DNA from: Pyxicephalus adspersus | Lineage: Eukaryota; Chordata; Amphibia; Anura; Pyxicephalidae | DNA: 64,000 bases | Direction: 5' to 3' | NCBI RefSeq assembly: GCF_032062135.1 | Contig: NC_092859.1 | Location: 69,822,239-69,886,238, forward strand | Translations under genes and position numbers: made by a program | Shown: positions 46,850 to 59,195 of the stretch, one piece after another | Layout: every line of letters begins with the position of its first letter | Numbering within the stretch: position 1 is the stretch's first letter | The notes under the pieces: model-generated | What the model saw: the letters and a program-made list of their open reading frames with translations, nothing else | What the model was told of the DNA's origin: nothing | Databases searched by the model: none

Positions 46850-47185
46850 AACTAAACCTAAGGTCCTTTACTGCCGAAGGGGCTAGTGATGACCCTTCTG
46901 CAATAAAATAACCCTACCTGCCTGATTGCAATTTTTTTATTGATCTATAACCTTTTCCTGTTCCATCACAGTAGCAATGTTCTTACTTTGCTTTACGGGT
47001 TAGATCTTTGACCATCTTGATTGGCTGGGTTGCGATGATTTACCTCCCACGCAAGAGCATGGGTGTTCATTTAATTTTAGCAACCGCAGGGGAAGCCAGG
47101 TGCATTTGACAGAAGAGAATAGTGATCAGGCAGGTAAGAATACTTTTTGCAGAAGGGATATTGCCTACCCTTTACTGCTATAAAG
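46850..47185. mobile_element. CTAAACC-type MITE, copy 2
   Basis: The left end is TTAAAATGGAACTAAACCTA. Near the right end it has TTGCCTACCCTTTACTG, matching TTGTCTACCCTTTTATG of copy 1 at 36311. The interior has CCATCTTGATTGGCTGGG. The right terminus is eroded. Non-coding. Confidence 0.45.
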
Positions 47186-50100
47186 CCCTGACTTATTCCA
47201 AAATTTTGAAGCAGAACATTTAACTTTGAAACACTTTACTTGAAATTTGATTTATAGTACTGGAAAGGCTGCACATATTTTAAATTTGGAAGCAAAATAG
47301 TTAAGATTTAATGTAATAAGTATTTGTCATCCTGATGCATGACACAAGTGTGTGCTAGTGTTTCGAGATAAGATGCGTAGATGCAATCTGCACCCAGAAT
47401 TGAGCTTTATCACAAGCACACAGGGGGCAGGGCCAGCAAATTTCACAAGTGTAAAGCATAGCAAACAAAATTTATAGATGTAGACCGACAACTGAGTTTA
47501 ACAGTCACACACTGCCTGGTTAGTCACAGTCATCAACCAATGATGGTCCAGGGGTAGAGATATTAGTGGGGATGTAAGCTTTATTGCTGTAAATAACCAT
47601 GCATTTGTCTAATGGCTGAGAAGTTATATAGGATAAGAGTTTTATGTAATGTGTGGATAATATGTTTAAATTGTGTGTTCTGAGAGTACCACCATTCATA
47701 AGAAAGTTGGTCCTCCAAAAAGGTGGCTCCACTGAGAAACTACATAAAGTCTTTATTTATTGTAAATATGTATAGATTTTTCATTTCGTTTTCTATTTTG
47801 TCTTCATATTAAATTAGAAAACTAATTTTTTTTAACCTTAGTGATAAAGTTAGGAATTAAAATTAAAAAAAAATTTAAGTTGATTAAAAGAATAAATAAA
47901 TAAAAAAGCACAAAATGTAAAAAGCACATGTAATGCACATTCTGTAAATGCGCATTTTTAACACGTACACATATGTAACAACAATTTTGCAGCAGATATA
48001 GGTGTAAGGGAGATCATTTTTAAGGCCATCATTTACAGTTTATGCCAAACTTATAAACCATAAGGTCTTTTTAAGCACCACATTTTGAAATCTTTTTTTT
48101 GTGCAGGTAATTTTGAATGTTGACATGTTTGGTGGTTATTGCCTGAAACAATCTTATCTTCTATATTTAACAGAAGCATAGAGATTATATTGTGTATGTG
48201 TACTGTACATATACTCAACATGCACACATATTACATGAAAACACATTTTTTTGAAAAAGTTTTTTAAAAGAAGAAAACTTGTAGAATACAAATTATGGTG
48301 GTTGTAATATTTTATGTGCCTTATTTTCTCTGCTGTTTATTAAATCTATATTGTCAGTTGAAAATACACCATGCACAATAAACAGCCTATTTAAAGTAAA
48401 TTGACTGAAACACACAACAATGCATGTAAAAAAAAGGCAGGCTGCATTTTATGGCAGCACAAATAATATGCATTACCATATGCTGTAGCCATATTCGCTG
48501 TAATGTGTGCATAACTGCAATGCAGGGATGTGAATTGAATCTTAATAAATGAAAAATGAATATTTAACATAAAATTTGATAACTAAAAAAATACCACATA
48601 TATTATACAATGACCTTCAAAACATTTTTGTCTGCAAAGATGTACATGATGTATGATGTGGAATGTTGAAATCATTTTGCCAAACCTTTTAATGTTTCTA
48701 CACAAATACCATCCTAGAAACCACTGCTTCCTGGTCAGGGTAGAAATCTCATTCAGAGAGTTTCTCTACTGCAAACACTACAACACTCTGGTAGAGAGAC
48801 TGAACTTTGAAAATACCCTTAGCGAAGTGAAGGAAAACTAAATTAAATATGGTCGAAATTAAATATATTTCTAATATTGTATACTTTTTTATTCTCTTTT
48901 TGATTTTTTATTTCTACTCTTGTTTTTGTGATAATTTAAGGTAAGTTTGATTTTTGTGATGGGGCTGTCTCCTGTTGAGCTAAAGAATATTAGGAGATGA
49001 AGTTGATCTCATTTGATAAATTTTTGGTAAAGATCACATTTGGTAAACAGCATATGCATAAAATGTTAATGATGCTGTGAAAAAGACTGCCATAATCAAG
49101 TGCAAATACATAATTTTACCATGCATTACTTTTACTTCCAGAAGTCTACTTCTTGAACCCAATTTGTTGCTGTACATCCCTTTTATTGGGTATAAAAAAA
49201 CAAGATAAAAAGTATATGTTTCTGTGAAACATTGTACGAACACCAATTATCTGATAAACATATTACTTTTATTTTTTTGTCTATAATTAAAGTGTTTTTA
49301 GCAAAATCTTGTTTCCTAATTGAACTTTTATTAAAGAAACACAAATTAGTTTCGGTTTGGAGATTTGACTATGTTCTAATGTCATAAATCAAGGTGATTT
49401 TTTATGGTAGACATTTTTTGTTGAAGTATTGTGTTATGAAATATGGAATATCATAATTTAGAGGTCTCTGTGTAATTCATTCATGAATTCAAAATTCTGC
49501 TGTCTAAACCAAAATATGCACATGATGACTTCTTTTGAGTACATTTGGGAAGAATCAAACATGTTGTTTTTTTGTTCCAAAGTCCATTTTGTTCTTTAAA
49601 AGCTTTAAAATGATCTTTTTAACAAAATTTCTTTCATACATAGATAAGTAAACATTTTCAAAACGTTTCCGAGGATTATCACTAAATGTGGGGTAAAGGG
49701 GAATGTCATTGCGTGTAACACAGATGACTTTTTCTCTTGTATCCTCATAAAGTTTATCTTTTTGCCAACTAACATAGAACAAGCATATTAATGAGAAATG
49801 TCTTGAAACTTCTATTTTACACAGTACCTGGAATCATGCACAGAATAATATAAAGTAGGGAGGGGGCGCTAAATACTAAACAAAGGAATATCCCAATACC
49901 AAGACTATGAATACAAAGCATAGGATAGTACAGCCATTATAGTATAAAAGTTGTAAAACATATATATTTATATTACAAGTACTATTTGTACAGTATGCAG
50001 AGTACAGACACAGAATACATATATATACCTTAAAAGAGGTGTAACATACACAGAAGTACATTCAACAGAACTTCCTGTCATGTGGTGAATCGCATGGACT

Positions 50101-51510
50101 TGTCCCTGAGAGTGTTTAAAGTTATTTATTGGAAAGAGGGTTGAAGTTACTCTAAAGCATTGGGTTGTAGACCGCCATCTTCAAGCCTTCATTCATCTTT
50201 AATGCTTAATTTATTTATATGCATGCTGTATTTCTAGCAGGGACTGTGCTTGTTTGAGATGCTTGTAAATAAAATACTGCTGAAGGTTGTACTTCTGTGT
50301 ACCTTTGTTATGCCTCCTACGTGTGTATAGATAAGCTTGATAAAACAGTGCATAGCAATATTTTTGTCTTTTATAAACAAGATAACTTACTGGTGTTACC
50401 ATTCATCCTGTTACTTTCTCCAATGTAAAAATCTGTTCACTAGTAGAGAGAACTGAGGAAATTATTTTTCCTTCCTAAAGCAGACTGATACCATTATTCC
50501 CCCCCTCATCAAAGTCACTGGACATTGGCTCAAGGGTCACTAAAATAAAAAGAACTTTACAACTAGTGTAACTAATTAGATATGAAAGTGTTGCTCAAAA
50601 TACTATGACAGCTTGCCTGTTAATTTGTTCATTCTAATTGCTGAACCAAGTAACCCAAAATTTTCTGACCATCATGTGTACTAATTTAGGACCGTGCTTT
50701 ATATCCATGGGGGGAAGGGGGGGCTCTAATATCAGCATTAAAGTATCTCTTCTGGCTTTGTTTGATATCTCCTTGTAATGTTTGAGTTTTGAGTTAAAAA
50801 ATGTTAATTGGGTTACAAATCTATAAATGAAAGTGACCCCCTTTTTTAAGACTGTTGTAAAGACAATTTCTTAAGGACTGACACTTAGATGTTAAAGTCA
50901 GAACTGGGCTGAACTAGAGACAAATGGGGGAACCTGGCATGGGTGCCATGTGGCTGAGGTGAGAGCTCCTCCTGCCTGTGCTGTAGCTTGGGGCCTTAAC
51001 TGCCTGTATTCATACCAGCTTGTCAAAAAGCCATGTCAGATTGTTCTCTACTGTAGAACAATGTGTGCACTGACTAGAGCTTTGTCTTGCAGGCTGTTCC
51101 CTTTTAGCTGTATACTGTAGTCGCTTACAAAAAGTGCGACAATACAGTATAGTGATTTTATATACACAGAATGGCTGCTCCTTAGAGCATACAAACAAAA
51201 TGTCCTTGGCACATTTGTGTATACAAAAGATGAGACTCATGTTGAAATGAGTGGTTTGAGCTTTTAGTCTTGGTTGTGATTGCCAGAATTATTACATAGC
51301 AAAGCCTCCTTCTGTTCTATTTCATAGGATGAATGTAATAATACCTTTTTATGTTCTGTATCCTCATTGCCTAGGGTTTTGTGTATCACATAAATGGTAG
51401 ATTATGCATCCAGCTGACACCGGCACCTAAATTTAGAAATTTATTTTTTCCCATTCCATTAATCAAACTGGTTATGCCTTTGTATTGTCACATTAAGAAA
51501 TGTTTTAGAT
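47186..51510. other. AT-rich non-coding DNA
   Basis: No gene or classified repeat. A-rich low-complexity stretches lie at 47850-47920. All frames are short and lack domains. Confidence 0.5.
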
Positions 51511-51840
51511 CAGTGGTTGCCAACCTTTTCAGTTCCGCGAACCACTAAAAACATTGTCTCCTGACCGTGCATGCACAGGGAGCCAGGTGTCACTCAAAGG
51601 GGGAGAAACTTCCCCCAGAGTGACGTCATTATGACATAACTCCAACCACTCTCCCATCGCTGATCTAAGCCTGTGATGCGAGAGTGGGCGGGTTGTGTCC
51701 AGGGATACAGCCTGTCCATCGCCCTGAGCCTAGGTACTGCAAGGGGGACGTGGTCAGCAGTTCTGGCTGGTGCATTCACCCAGCAGGTTCCTTCTCCTGA
51801 CCCCGCTCGGGGGTGCACCGGCCAGAACCGCAGATAAGCC
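51511..51840. mobile_element. hAT-type MITE, second copy (right end altered)
   Basis: It starts CAGTGGTTGCCAACCTTTTC, like CAGTGGTCCCCAACCTTTTG at 22033, and shares the blocks GCATGNGCNGGGAGCCA, AGAAAC, TGACGTCAT/TGATGTCAT and TCCTTCTCCTGAC in the same order. It is longer than the first copy, and its right terminus does not show the expected GGGGACCCCTG end. The minus-strand frame 51594-51860 is chance. Confidence 0.65.
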
Positions 51841-51917
51841 AATAATGTAGAAATATGCAAAGCATACCTAAAATTTATATTAAAATTAAAGTGATATTGG
51901 CACTACTGTTCCTGAAT

Positions 51918-52140
51918 GGGCCTTATTTATCAAAGCTTACCAGCACAGGAGAAATTGGAGTAATATAGGTGAATCTGAGTGATCCAGCAAATCTCAAATG
52001 AGTCTGGCCCAAGACTGAAAACATTCGCCAAATAATAGCAAATGAGTTTAAGAAATCAATTCCAGGATTGCTAGATCACCCAGTTTCATCCATGGTAGCC
52101 TATCTTCTCCAGTCCTAGTGAGCTTTGATAAATCAGGGCC
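51918..52140. mobile_element. GGGCC-ended palindromic MITE, copy E
   Basis: The left end GGGCCTTATTTATCAAAGCT and the right end AGCTTTGATAAATCAGGGCC are near-perfect inverted repeats. The inner arms GTGATCCAGCAAATCTC and ATTGCTAGATCACC are also inverted. AAT precedes it and AGT follows, an imperfect 3-bp duplication. Confidence 0.75.
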
Positions 52141-52613
52141 AGTGTGCATTTGAAAACTGAAGTATGTGGAAGTATTGATTTGTAAAAAAGCTGTAATGAC
52201 TGTGCTCTCTAGTAGTCTGTATTGTGTCTCTAGTCTATAAATTCCTCCTGAAGTACATATTTAGTTTCCAACAACTCCTACAGTGTGCCTATTGTCTTTG
52301 ACAGCTTTCTGTGGAATCAAACACACTAAAATGTATGTACAGTTTTTTATTGATTTTGGGAGCTACATGTAAGGCACCCTCTATCAAATGAGTTGACCAG
52401 CGCTGGTGTGGAGCAATACAGTATTATGGTATTATTTACTGAGCACTGCATAAACTGTTTTTATAGCTCCTGGTTTGAATGAATGCATTATATGTACTTT
52501 AATTCGTTTTATAGCGGCATACAAAATACCTGAAGTGTTTTTCCTGTCAGCAGACAAGAATAGTTCATGTTTGGTATTTTATATGTAGAGCATTTTATTA
52601 TGTTTTCAACATC
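52141..52613. other. Non-coding spacer before the full-length L1
   Basis: Nothing recognised. It ends at the 16-bp target duplication of the L1-like element. Confidence 0.5.
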
Positions 52614-52629
52614 ATTCTCTCTCTATTTA
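52614..52629. repeat. Target site duplication, 3' side of the full-length L1
   Basis: ATTCTCTCTCTATTTA, repeated exactly at 59201-59216. This perfect 16-bp duplication bounds the L1-like element and fixes both of its ends. Confidence 0.95.
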
Positions 52630-52632
52630 TCT

Positions 52633-52650
52633 TTCAATATTTTTATTGAA
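52633..52650 (-). terminator. 3'-terminal hairpin with polyadenylation signal of the L1
   Basis: On the minus strand TTCAATAAAAATATTGAA forms a 7-bp stem with a 4-nt loop and includes AATAAA. It lies 3 bases inside the 3' end of the element. It may be part of the RNA end recognised by the reverse transcriptase. Confidence 0.5.
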
Positions 52651-53063
52651 TTTTACAAGAAAATGTACATTTAGGTCAACATAACGTACAAAATTTTAAC
52701 AGAAATTTATAAACGAAGGACAATGAAAAAAGAGAAATATGAGTGTACGCAGATTAACATTGATTATCGAATCAGATAATATCTGGGCAACAGAATTACT
52801 ACATTCCTGGTATATCTAGAAAGGAAAACTTCTTGAGAACAAAAAATCAGGGAGCATGATATACCATCTAAAATTCTTGGTGAAGGTAGAGCCGTACACA
52901 TCAAAAAAATTTTAAGCAGTAGAGTAAACCAAACCTGCGTCCCCGTTATAAAACAAAGACAAGGACAAACATAAAACGGATAAACTACCGGGAGGGGAGA
53001 GGAAGTTGATCAAATCAGTAACATAAGTGTGTAATATCCCACAAGAATAGCCGAAACTATACT

Positions 53064-56000
53064 TTATAAATTGTTAAATACAATCCAAGGCTCCCATATA
53101 TCTTCGAATTTATCCAATGAATTCTTTAGAGTGTGAGTCAGTCTGTCATTAACCATAATCCAGTTCAGTTTAGTGTATATAGGGTCCAAGGGTATCGATG
53201 GAGACTTCCATGCTTTGGCCAGAGAGATTCTACCCGCCAGTAATATCAATCCAATCAACTTTTTTGAGGGACCAGGGAGGGACATGTCAAGCCTGCCAAA
53301 TAAAGCTGCTTCAGCAGTGCTACCAATCGGTTGATGGAAAATGTTAGATATCAGATCAAACACCTCGTCCCAATACCTCCGGGCTATAGGACATGACCAC
53401 CAAACATGTAGCATTGAACCTCTAGAATCACAGCCCCGAAAACAGAAAGGGGAGGTTGAAGGGAACATTTTCGCTAGTCTGTCCGGAGTGAGATACCACC
53501 TAAGAGCTACCTTATAATTGGCTTCTATTATTGCAGAGTTCAGGGAGATCCTGGAGAGGGAATCCATCCTATCCCACCATTCTTCCAAATCCCAGGTAAT
53601 ACCCAGATCAGATTCCCAGTCCCGCATATATTGCAATTTATCATTAGGGGCTACTAAGGCTGAGTAGATCACTGAAATTTGCCCTTTGGTTGAAGCTAAA
53701 GAGAGGCACGTGCTTTCGAATACCGAGGAGCGCATGGGTCTCGGGGCAGCTTTAATGAACGTGTTAATATATGAGGACAGTTGTCTATAGCGAAAATGTT
53801 CCGTGTGAGGAATTTCAAAACTACTGACTAAATGTTCCCAGGAAAACACCGCACGAACATCAATCAAGTCCTTCACCCTCCTGAAACCTTTGGAGATCCA
53901 CCAACGGAAGTTAGCTAAACTTAAGCCCGGTGGGAATGCCGGATTATTCCATAGTGGGGTTAGGGGTTTGTGTGGTGAGGTTAGTTGATGATAATGTTTA
54001 AATTTATCCCAGACCTGCATAGAGTGGGACAAAGCCGGACATAATACAGTTCCTCGCCCACTTATTTTACGCCACATGAGGGATTCTATGGAACCCGAGA
54101 AATTGTCCTGATTCTCTATTTCCACCCATTGGGGACGGGCTCCATGTAAAGTGCTCAACGAGATTTGTGCGATCTGTGCCGCTACATAATAATACTTCAG
54201 ATTTGAGACCCCCCCTTCGCTTTGGTGCGAAAAGAGTGTTCTTTCGTATTCTAGCCCTCTTCCCAGCCCAGATAAAATGCATTATTTTAGTCTGTAGAAA
54301 TTCCAACTCTTTTACGGGGACCTGAAGAGGGAGGGTACGAAACAAAGTAATCTGGGGAGTAAGTTCATTTTGATAGCCGCTATCCGTCCCAGCCACGAAG
54401 GAGGGGCAAGGGACCACCTACGAACATCCGCATGAAGTTTTTTAAACAAACCTGTATAATTAGACTTATAAAGACTATTGTACATAGGAGTCAGCCGGAT
54501 GCCAAGATACTGAATGGACTCCTCTTGCCAACTAAAATCAAACCTCTTCCGCACGCCCTCCAGCGTTCCTAAAGGGATATTTATATTGATGGCCTGGGAC
54601 TTAGATTTATTCACCTTCAGGCCCGAGCATAAAGAAAAATCGTCCAATAGTTTCATTAAATTGGGCAGAGTGGTGATTGGAGAGGTAATAAACATCAATA
54701 TATCATCAGCGAAGAGGGCACATTTATGTTCTACCTGGCCACAGGTTATCCCTTGAATATTAGGGTCTATACGCATAGCAATAGCCAAAGGTTCAATAGC
54801 TAGGGCAAACAGTAATGGAAAGAGCGGGCAGCCCTGTCTGGTCCCTCTTTTGATTGGGATAGCAGTGGAAAGAAATCCCCCTAAAGATATCCTTGCTTCA
54901 GGAGAGTCATACAATGCCAACAGCAGGTTAATAAAGTGAGCCCCAAAATCCATCCTATTAAGAACCTGAAACAGGTAGTTCCATGATATACTATCAAAGG
55001 CCTTTTGAAGGTCGAGGGAAAGCAACATAGCCTTACGGGGGGGGGGGGGGGGAATTAACTAATTGGAGATGAGGTTGGATTTGGATTTAACTACTGAGAT
55101 GAGGTCTATTGCTCTTCGTGTTTGATCTGGGGCCTGTCTATGTTGCAGAAAGCCCACCTGGTCCGGATGAACATACACTCCCAGAAATGAGCCCAGTCTC
55201 ATTGACATGATCTTCGTCATAATTTTAGGATCACAGTTTATTAACTTCCGAAGCATCCTTACCAGGCTTAGGAATCACACTAATATATGCTCTATTTGCG
55301 TCTCTTAACAGGAAGTGTCCTTCACGTAGTTAATTAAAATAGTCTGTCAAGTGTGGCGCCAGGATAGGGCAAAACGTTTTGTAGTATAAATTAGAAAAAC
55401 CACCCGGACCAGGTGAGCTGCCCAACTTAGGAAGTTTAAGCACCCCATGTATTTCCTCAATCGTAAATGGTCGTTCCAACATTGCCTTGTGCTTGGGACG
55501 TAATTTAGGTAGGTCGAGCCTATTAAGAAACCTATCAATGCTTATTTCAGTGATGGAGTCGTCAGAGCTATATAGTTTGCCATAGAAATCTTCAAAAGCC
55601 GTCAGTTATTTTTCCGGATTTTGAGATAGTCTGCCATCCCTAACCTTAACTTTAGGGAACGCTTGTGATTTGGGTCTGGGGGTGAGTTTATTAACCAAAA
55701 GACTACCCGGTTTATCGCTCCACAGATAAAATTTATGGGCTGACCAGCGAATCGATTTCTCCGCCCTAGTAGTAAGAAGTAAGTTAAGTTCAGTGCGTTT
55801 GGCCTCTAATTGAGACTTCGTTACAGATTGAGGGGCATTCTTATGTTGTCGCTGTAACTGGTGGTATTCATTAAGGCCAGTTTCAATCAATTTGTTATGA
55901 GCCTTCTTGCGTGACGCCCCTAGTTTAATCAGCTCCCCTCGAATATAGGCTTTGTGGGCTTCCCAATTAACGGCTGGAGATGTATCGGTCGCCACATTTA

Positions 56001-56829
56001 TCTGAAAAAAGTTACTTAGCAATGATTCTATTTCCCCCTTCACCAGCGTGTCTGAAACCAAGCTTTCATTAAGTCTCCAGCGAAACCCAGTCTGTGGGCG
56101 GTTAAAGCCTGAAAGGTATATTGCCAATGGGTCATGATCAGACCAAGGCGTAGACAAAATCCGGGCCCCCAGAATATTGGGGAACATGCAAGACTGAACA
56201 AAGCCATGGTCAATACGCAAGTACTGGTCATGGGCTGCTGAGAAATATGTATAGTCCCTAGCTGATGGATTCAACTCCCTCCAACTATCAATCAGATCAT
56301 ATTGTCGCAATAGGAGCGAAAGGCCATGGCTCTTTTTCGGGGGGTCCTTATATCTGCCCAGTCTGGATTTATCCAAAATATGGTCAAGAGCTAGGTTAGA
56401 GTCACCTAGTAAAATCAGGGAACCCTGCATTTTGGGCCAAATTTCACCCAGGAAGCTATGGAAAAACGCCACTTGACCTTAATTAAGTGCATAGTAGGAA
56501 ACCACTGTGGTCAGCTGCATACCGACATAGCCAATGACCACCAGAAACCTGCCCCCCAGGTCCCTAATAACCTCTTGTGGTGCAAAATTCTGACTTTTAT
56601 TAAAGCATAGGAGAACCCCACATTTCTTCTTATCAGAATTGGCCATGAAAAAAATAGGGTAGTTTTTATGCAAATACCTCGGAGCTGAATTATTGGTAAA
56701 ATGAGTCCCCTGTAAGGCTAGGATATCAACTTTTAAGGAATTATAATAATGAAATGCCTTGGCTCTCCTGACCGGGGAGTTAAGGCCCTGGACATTATGA
56801 GAAAGCAACGTCAGTTTAGTAAGGGTCAC
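53064..56829 (-). pseudogene. L1-like ORF2: endonuclease and reverse transcriptase, broken
   Basis: Encodes ORF2p, which nicks target DNA and copies the element's RNA. The endonuclease (56829-about 55950) shows LLSHNVQGLN, a GDSNLALDH motif, YLRIDHGFV and SDHDPLAIYL. The catalytic glutamate motif reads QGTH (codon 56709-56707) where L1 endonucleases have QETH. The first codon of the frame is GTG, with an in-frame stop four codons upstream. A TAA interrupts the frame at 56481-56479. The frame is disturbed again at 55060-55610, next to a run of 16 G (55037-55052). The reverse transcriptase segment (55028-54312) has LSLDLQKAFD, RQGCPLFPLLFAL and the catalytic FADD. Two more frameshifts (about 54360 and 54190) lead to a 364-codon C-terminal frame ending at 53064, with CFRGCDSRGSMLHVWWSC as a zinc-knuckle-like motif. 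Clearly inactive. Confidence 0.9.
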
Positions 56830-57819
56830 AGACCCAGCTCAAGAGTCAGACAACAGGGATATAATAACAACCCAATCATCAGTAAACTTCCTCTACCAAT
56901 AGGGATAACAGGGAGGAGACTACCAGGAAACAGACAGGACAAACAAGACATAAAAGACGAAAAAGACAAATGCATTTGGTACAACCAATAGTTGCATTGC
57001 AAACCAGAAAGGATTGGGTGCCCCCCCCGAACTCTGGAAAACAAACATTCCCGGACCTCGAGGGGCAGCCTCACCTCCCGTGCTCCCAGGAGCTCCTTTG
57101 AGCTCCATCTCGTCAGGGAGATTTCCTGCAGGCCCAGGTAAATAAATAGGGCCCGAATTTAATTCCCTGATACTGGAGGGCATGTGTAACTGCCCGGATC
57201 CCACGCCCCCTAAAAAACAAGTATAAACACATCAGGACCCCAGCAAAACAAATCTCAACAGAGTATGTACAAAGCTAGCCAGGGGGGCCTCATGGTTGAT
57301 GATGGCTCGGCAGCCACATAACAAAAATTACAAAGAAACAATATCCAATATCATACAATCTAGCCTCAGATTAAGAGAATGGAGACACCTCCACAAAAGG
57401 TGATACCGGCGGACCTAGTAAAGTAAGGCAAAACATTAACATAACAACCATTTCTGTAGATACCCCAAGGGATCAGCCAACCCCTCATTCTTCCCGCTTG
57501 GATCTATAATAACCCAGGCTCACCAACTTGGGGCTAAGTTAGCAAACATGATAAAATAGTACAGCATACGTTATAGAGTCACAACCCACCCAAAGGGTTG
57601 CTTGCAAGGGTGGTCCACCGGAGAAAGGCAAAAACAAATAAAAAGAGAAAAAAGAAAACAGCCTGAAACAAAATGGCTTCCAGAGTTTGTTTTCAAGGTG
57701 TCTTCTCGGATGCACAGCGACACCAACAAGGGTCTCAGAGGTGGTTCAACAACAGATAGAGATATCTTATAACATTAAGAGGTTAATGATTGTAGCAGGA
57801 GAGCGTCCAAAGAAACCTC
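56830..57819 (-). other. Inter-ORF spacer of the L1-like element
   Basis: About 990 bp separate the ORF1 stop from the first ORF2 codon. The only notable frame (57204-56920, 94 codons) is Gly/Pro rich, then hydrophobic, and matches nothing known to me. Human L1 has a spacer of only about 60 bp. Whether this length is normal for this lineage cannot be judged from one copy. Confidence 0.7.
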
Positions 57820-58983
57820 TCAGGGTGTCTTCTGTAGTTGCCTTCCAGAAGTTTTAGCCTTGGTCCAAAGTGGGTACAAGGAGGTAGAAGCCCCCCCATC
57901 TGGCGAAATATGACTGTCCTCCTGCTGGATTAGATTCAAATCTTTGAGGAGTTGTTCACCCTCAGCAAAGGAAGAGAAGGAGAAACTTTTTCCTTGTAGT
58001 TGAAAGATCAGTTTCAATGGGAAGGCCCATCTATATTTAATCTTATTATTAATCAGCACTTGCAAAAGGTGTTTAAGCGCCCTCCTACGTTGTATTGTGA
58101 ATGATGTTATGTCGGAAAAAATCTGTACTGAGTGCCCTTCCATCTCGACTTGATCCATGGCCCTTGTAACTTTAAACAGGGCTTCCTTCGTGTTAAAGTA
58201 GTGAGGTTTGACGATCACATCCCTGGGTGGGCCGTCTTGTCTGGGTGCCATCAGGGCCCTATGTGCCCTATCAAGTGTTAGGTGTGATTCTGGTAAGTCA
58301 GGTAGAAGTATTTGTAAGAATCGCCTCGCTGCCTCTGAGACATCTTTAATGGATTTCGGCAACCCTCTGATTCTGAAGTTGTTTCTGCGTGACCTATTTT
58401 CTAAATCATGAAGCTTAAGCTGTAGGTCCGCAATCTGATCATGAAGCACTGATATCTCTTTAGAATTCTGATTAACATGTGACACCGTTTCATCTACTTT
58501 TTTCTCAAATACATCAATTCGTGTGCCCAGATTCTGTAAATCTTGGCGCAGCTCAGATGTGATGGCCACTGAAACTTTAGCTAATTCAGACCATAGGAGA
58601 CCAGCAAGACTGTGATACAGCCTGTTCTCATCAGCGTGGAGATCTAGAGTGGGGGGATAATCAGTGGGTTCAGGCATTAATACTCTAAAGCGGGAGCCCT
58701 CAAACTGTGACCCTGAAGTGGGGCTGGAAGACTGGGCCTCTTCCTCTGGATGACTCATGGAGTCTTGTGAAGCTTGCAGGGCTGCCTGTGAAGGGGACTG
58801 CTGTAAGTGTCCCGCGCAGGAAAAGTCCTGTGCATCCATATTGTCAGCGTGTGGGGAAGAAAAACACTCCTCTCTCATCCCCTGACTGTCACCCCCACTC
58901 ATACCTGCAGGAGAGCCACTGTCTCTCTCTTTCCCCTGCAGTCCCAGACTCACTGCCATGTGTACCGCCCTGGGGGCCGCCAT
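57820..58983 (-). CDS. L1-like ORF1 protein (RNA-binding chaperone), intact
   Basis: ORF1p binds the element's RNA as a coiled-coil trimer and acts as a nucleic acid chaperone in the ribonucleoprotein. I choose the ATG at 58983-58981 (AAGATGG, good Kozak context), giving 387 residues; the open frame extends 46 codons further upstream without an ATG. Domains by eye: a disordered Ser/Gly/Gln-rich N-terminus (1-115); a coiled coil (about 120-196, heptads through LHDQIADLQLKLHDLENRSR); an RRM-like domain (about 201-280, starting NNFRIRGLPKS and including LDRAHRAL); and a C-terminal domain (about 280-354) with KEALFKVTRAM, FTIQRRRALKHLL and YRWAFPLKL. No stop or frameshift interrupts it, unlike ORF2. 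It could still be translated and act on other L1 RNAs. Confidence 0.88.
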   Translation of the reverse strand: MAAPRAVHMAVSLGLQGKERDSGSPAGMSGGDSQGMREECFSSPHADNMDAQDFSCAGHLQQSPSQAALQASQDSMSHPEEEAQSSSPTSGSQFEGSRFRVLMPEPTDYPPTLDLHADENRLYHSLAGLLWSELAKVSVAITSELRQDLQNLGTRIDVFEKKVDETVSHVNQNSKEISVLHDQIADLQLKLHDLENRSRRNNFRIRGLPKSIKDVSEAARRFLQILLPDLPESHLTLDRAHRALMAPRQDGPPRDVIVKPHYFNTKEALFKVTRAMDQVEMEGHSVQIFSDITSFTIQRRRALKHLLQVLINNKIKYRWAFPLKLIFQLQGKSFSFSSFAEGEQLLKDLNLIQQEDSHISPDGGASTSLYPLWTKAKTSGRQLQKTP

Positions 58984-59183
58984 CTTAGGAGCCGGCCTTT
59001 GTGTCTGAGACCGGGAGATACGGTCTTTTATTTTGGTGCCCAACCATCCTCCGGGGTAGCAGGGCAGAGTCCTGGTGCCTTTACAGCCTGTGAGAAGCGT
59101 GGCCGCCGAGTCTTGCTTCAACGGGGGCTGACAAGGAATCCGGAGACAGCCGAGCCGGCTAGAACGCTACTATTCCGGACAGC

Positions 59184-59195
59184 CGCGCATGCGCA
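59184..59195 (-). promoter_or_regulatory. NRF-1-type site at the 5' end of the L1
   Basis: CGCGCATGCGCA on the plus strand (TGCGCATGCGCG on the coding strand) fits the palindromic NRF-1 consensus YGCGCAYGCGCR at every position. It starts five bases inside the 5' end of the element. In a TATA-less LINE promoter such a site could set both transcription activity and start position. Function is inferred. Confidence 0.55.

Noticed and set aside
54514..54756. Plus-strand frames across the L1 elements (also 16162-16683, 58707-59217)
   Set aside because: Antisense shadows of the L1 ORFs.
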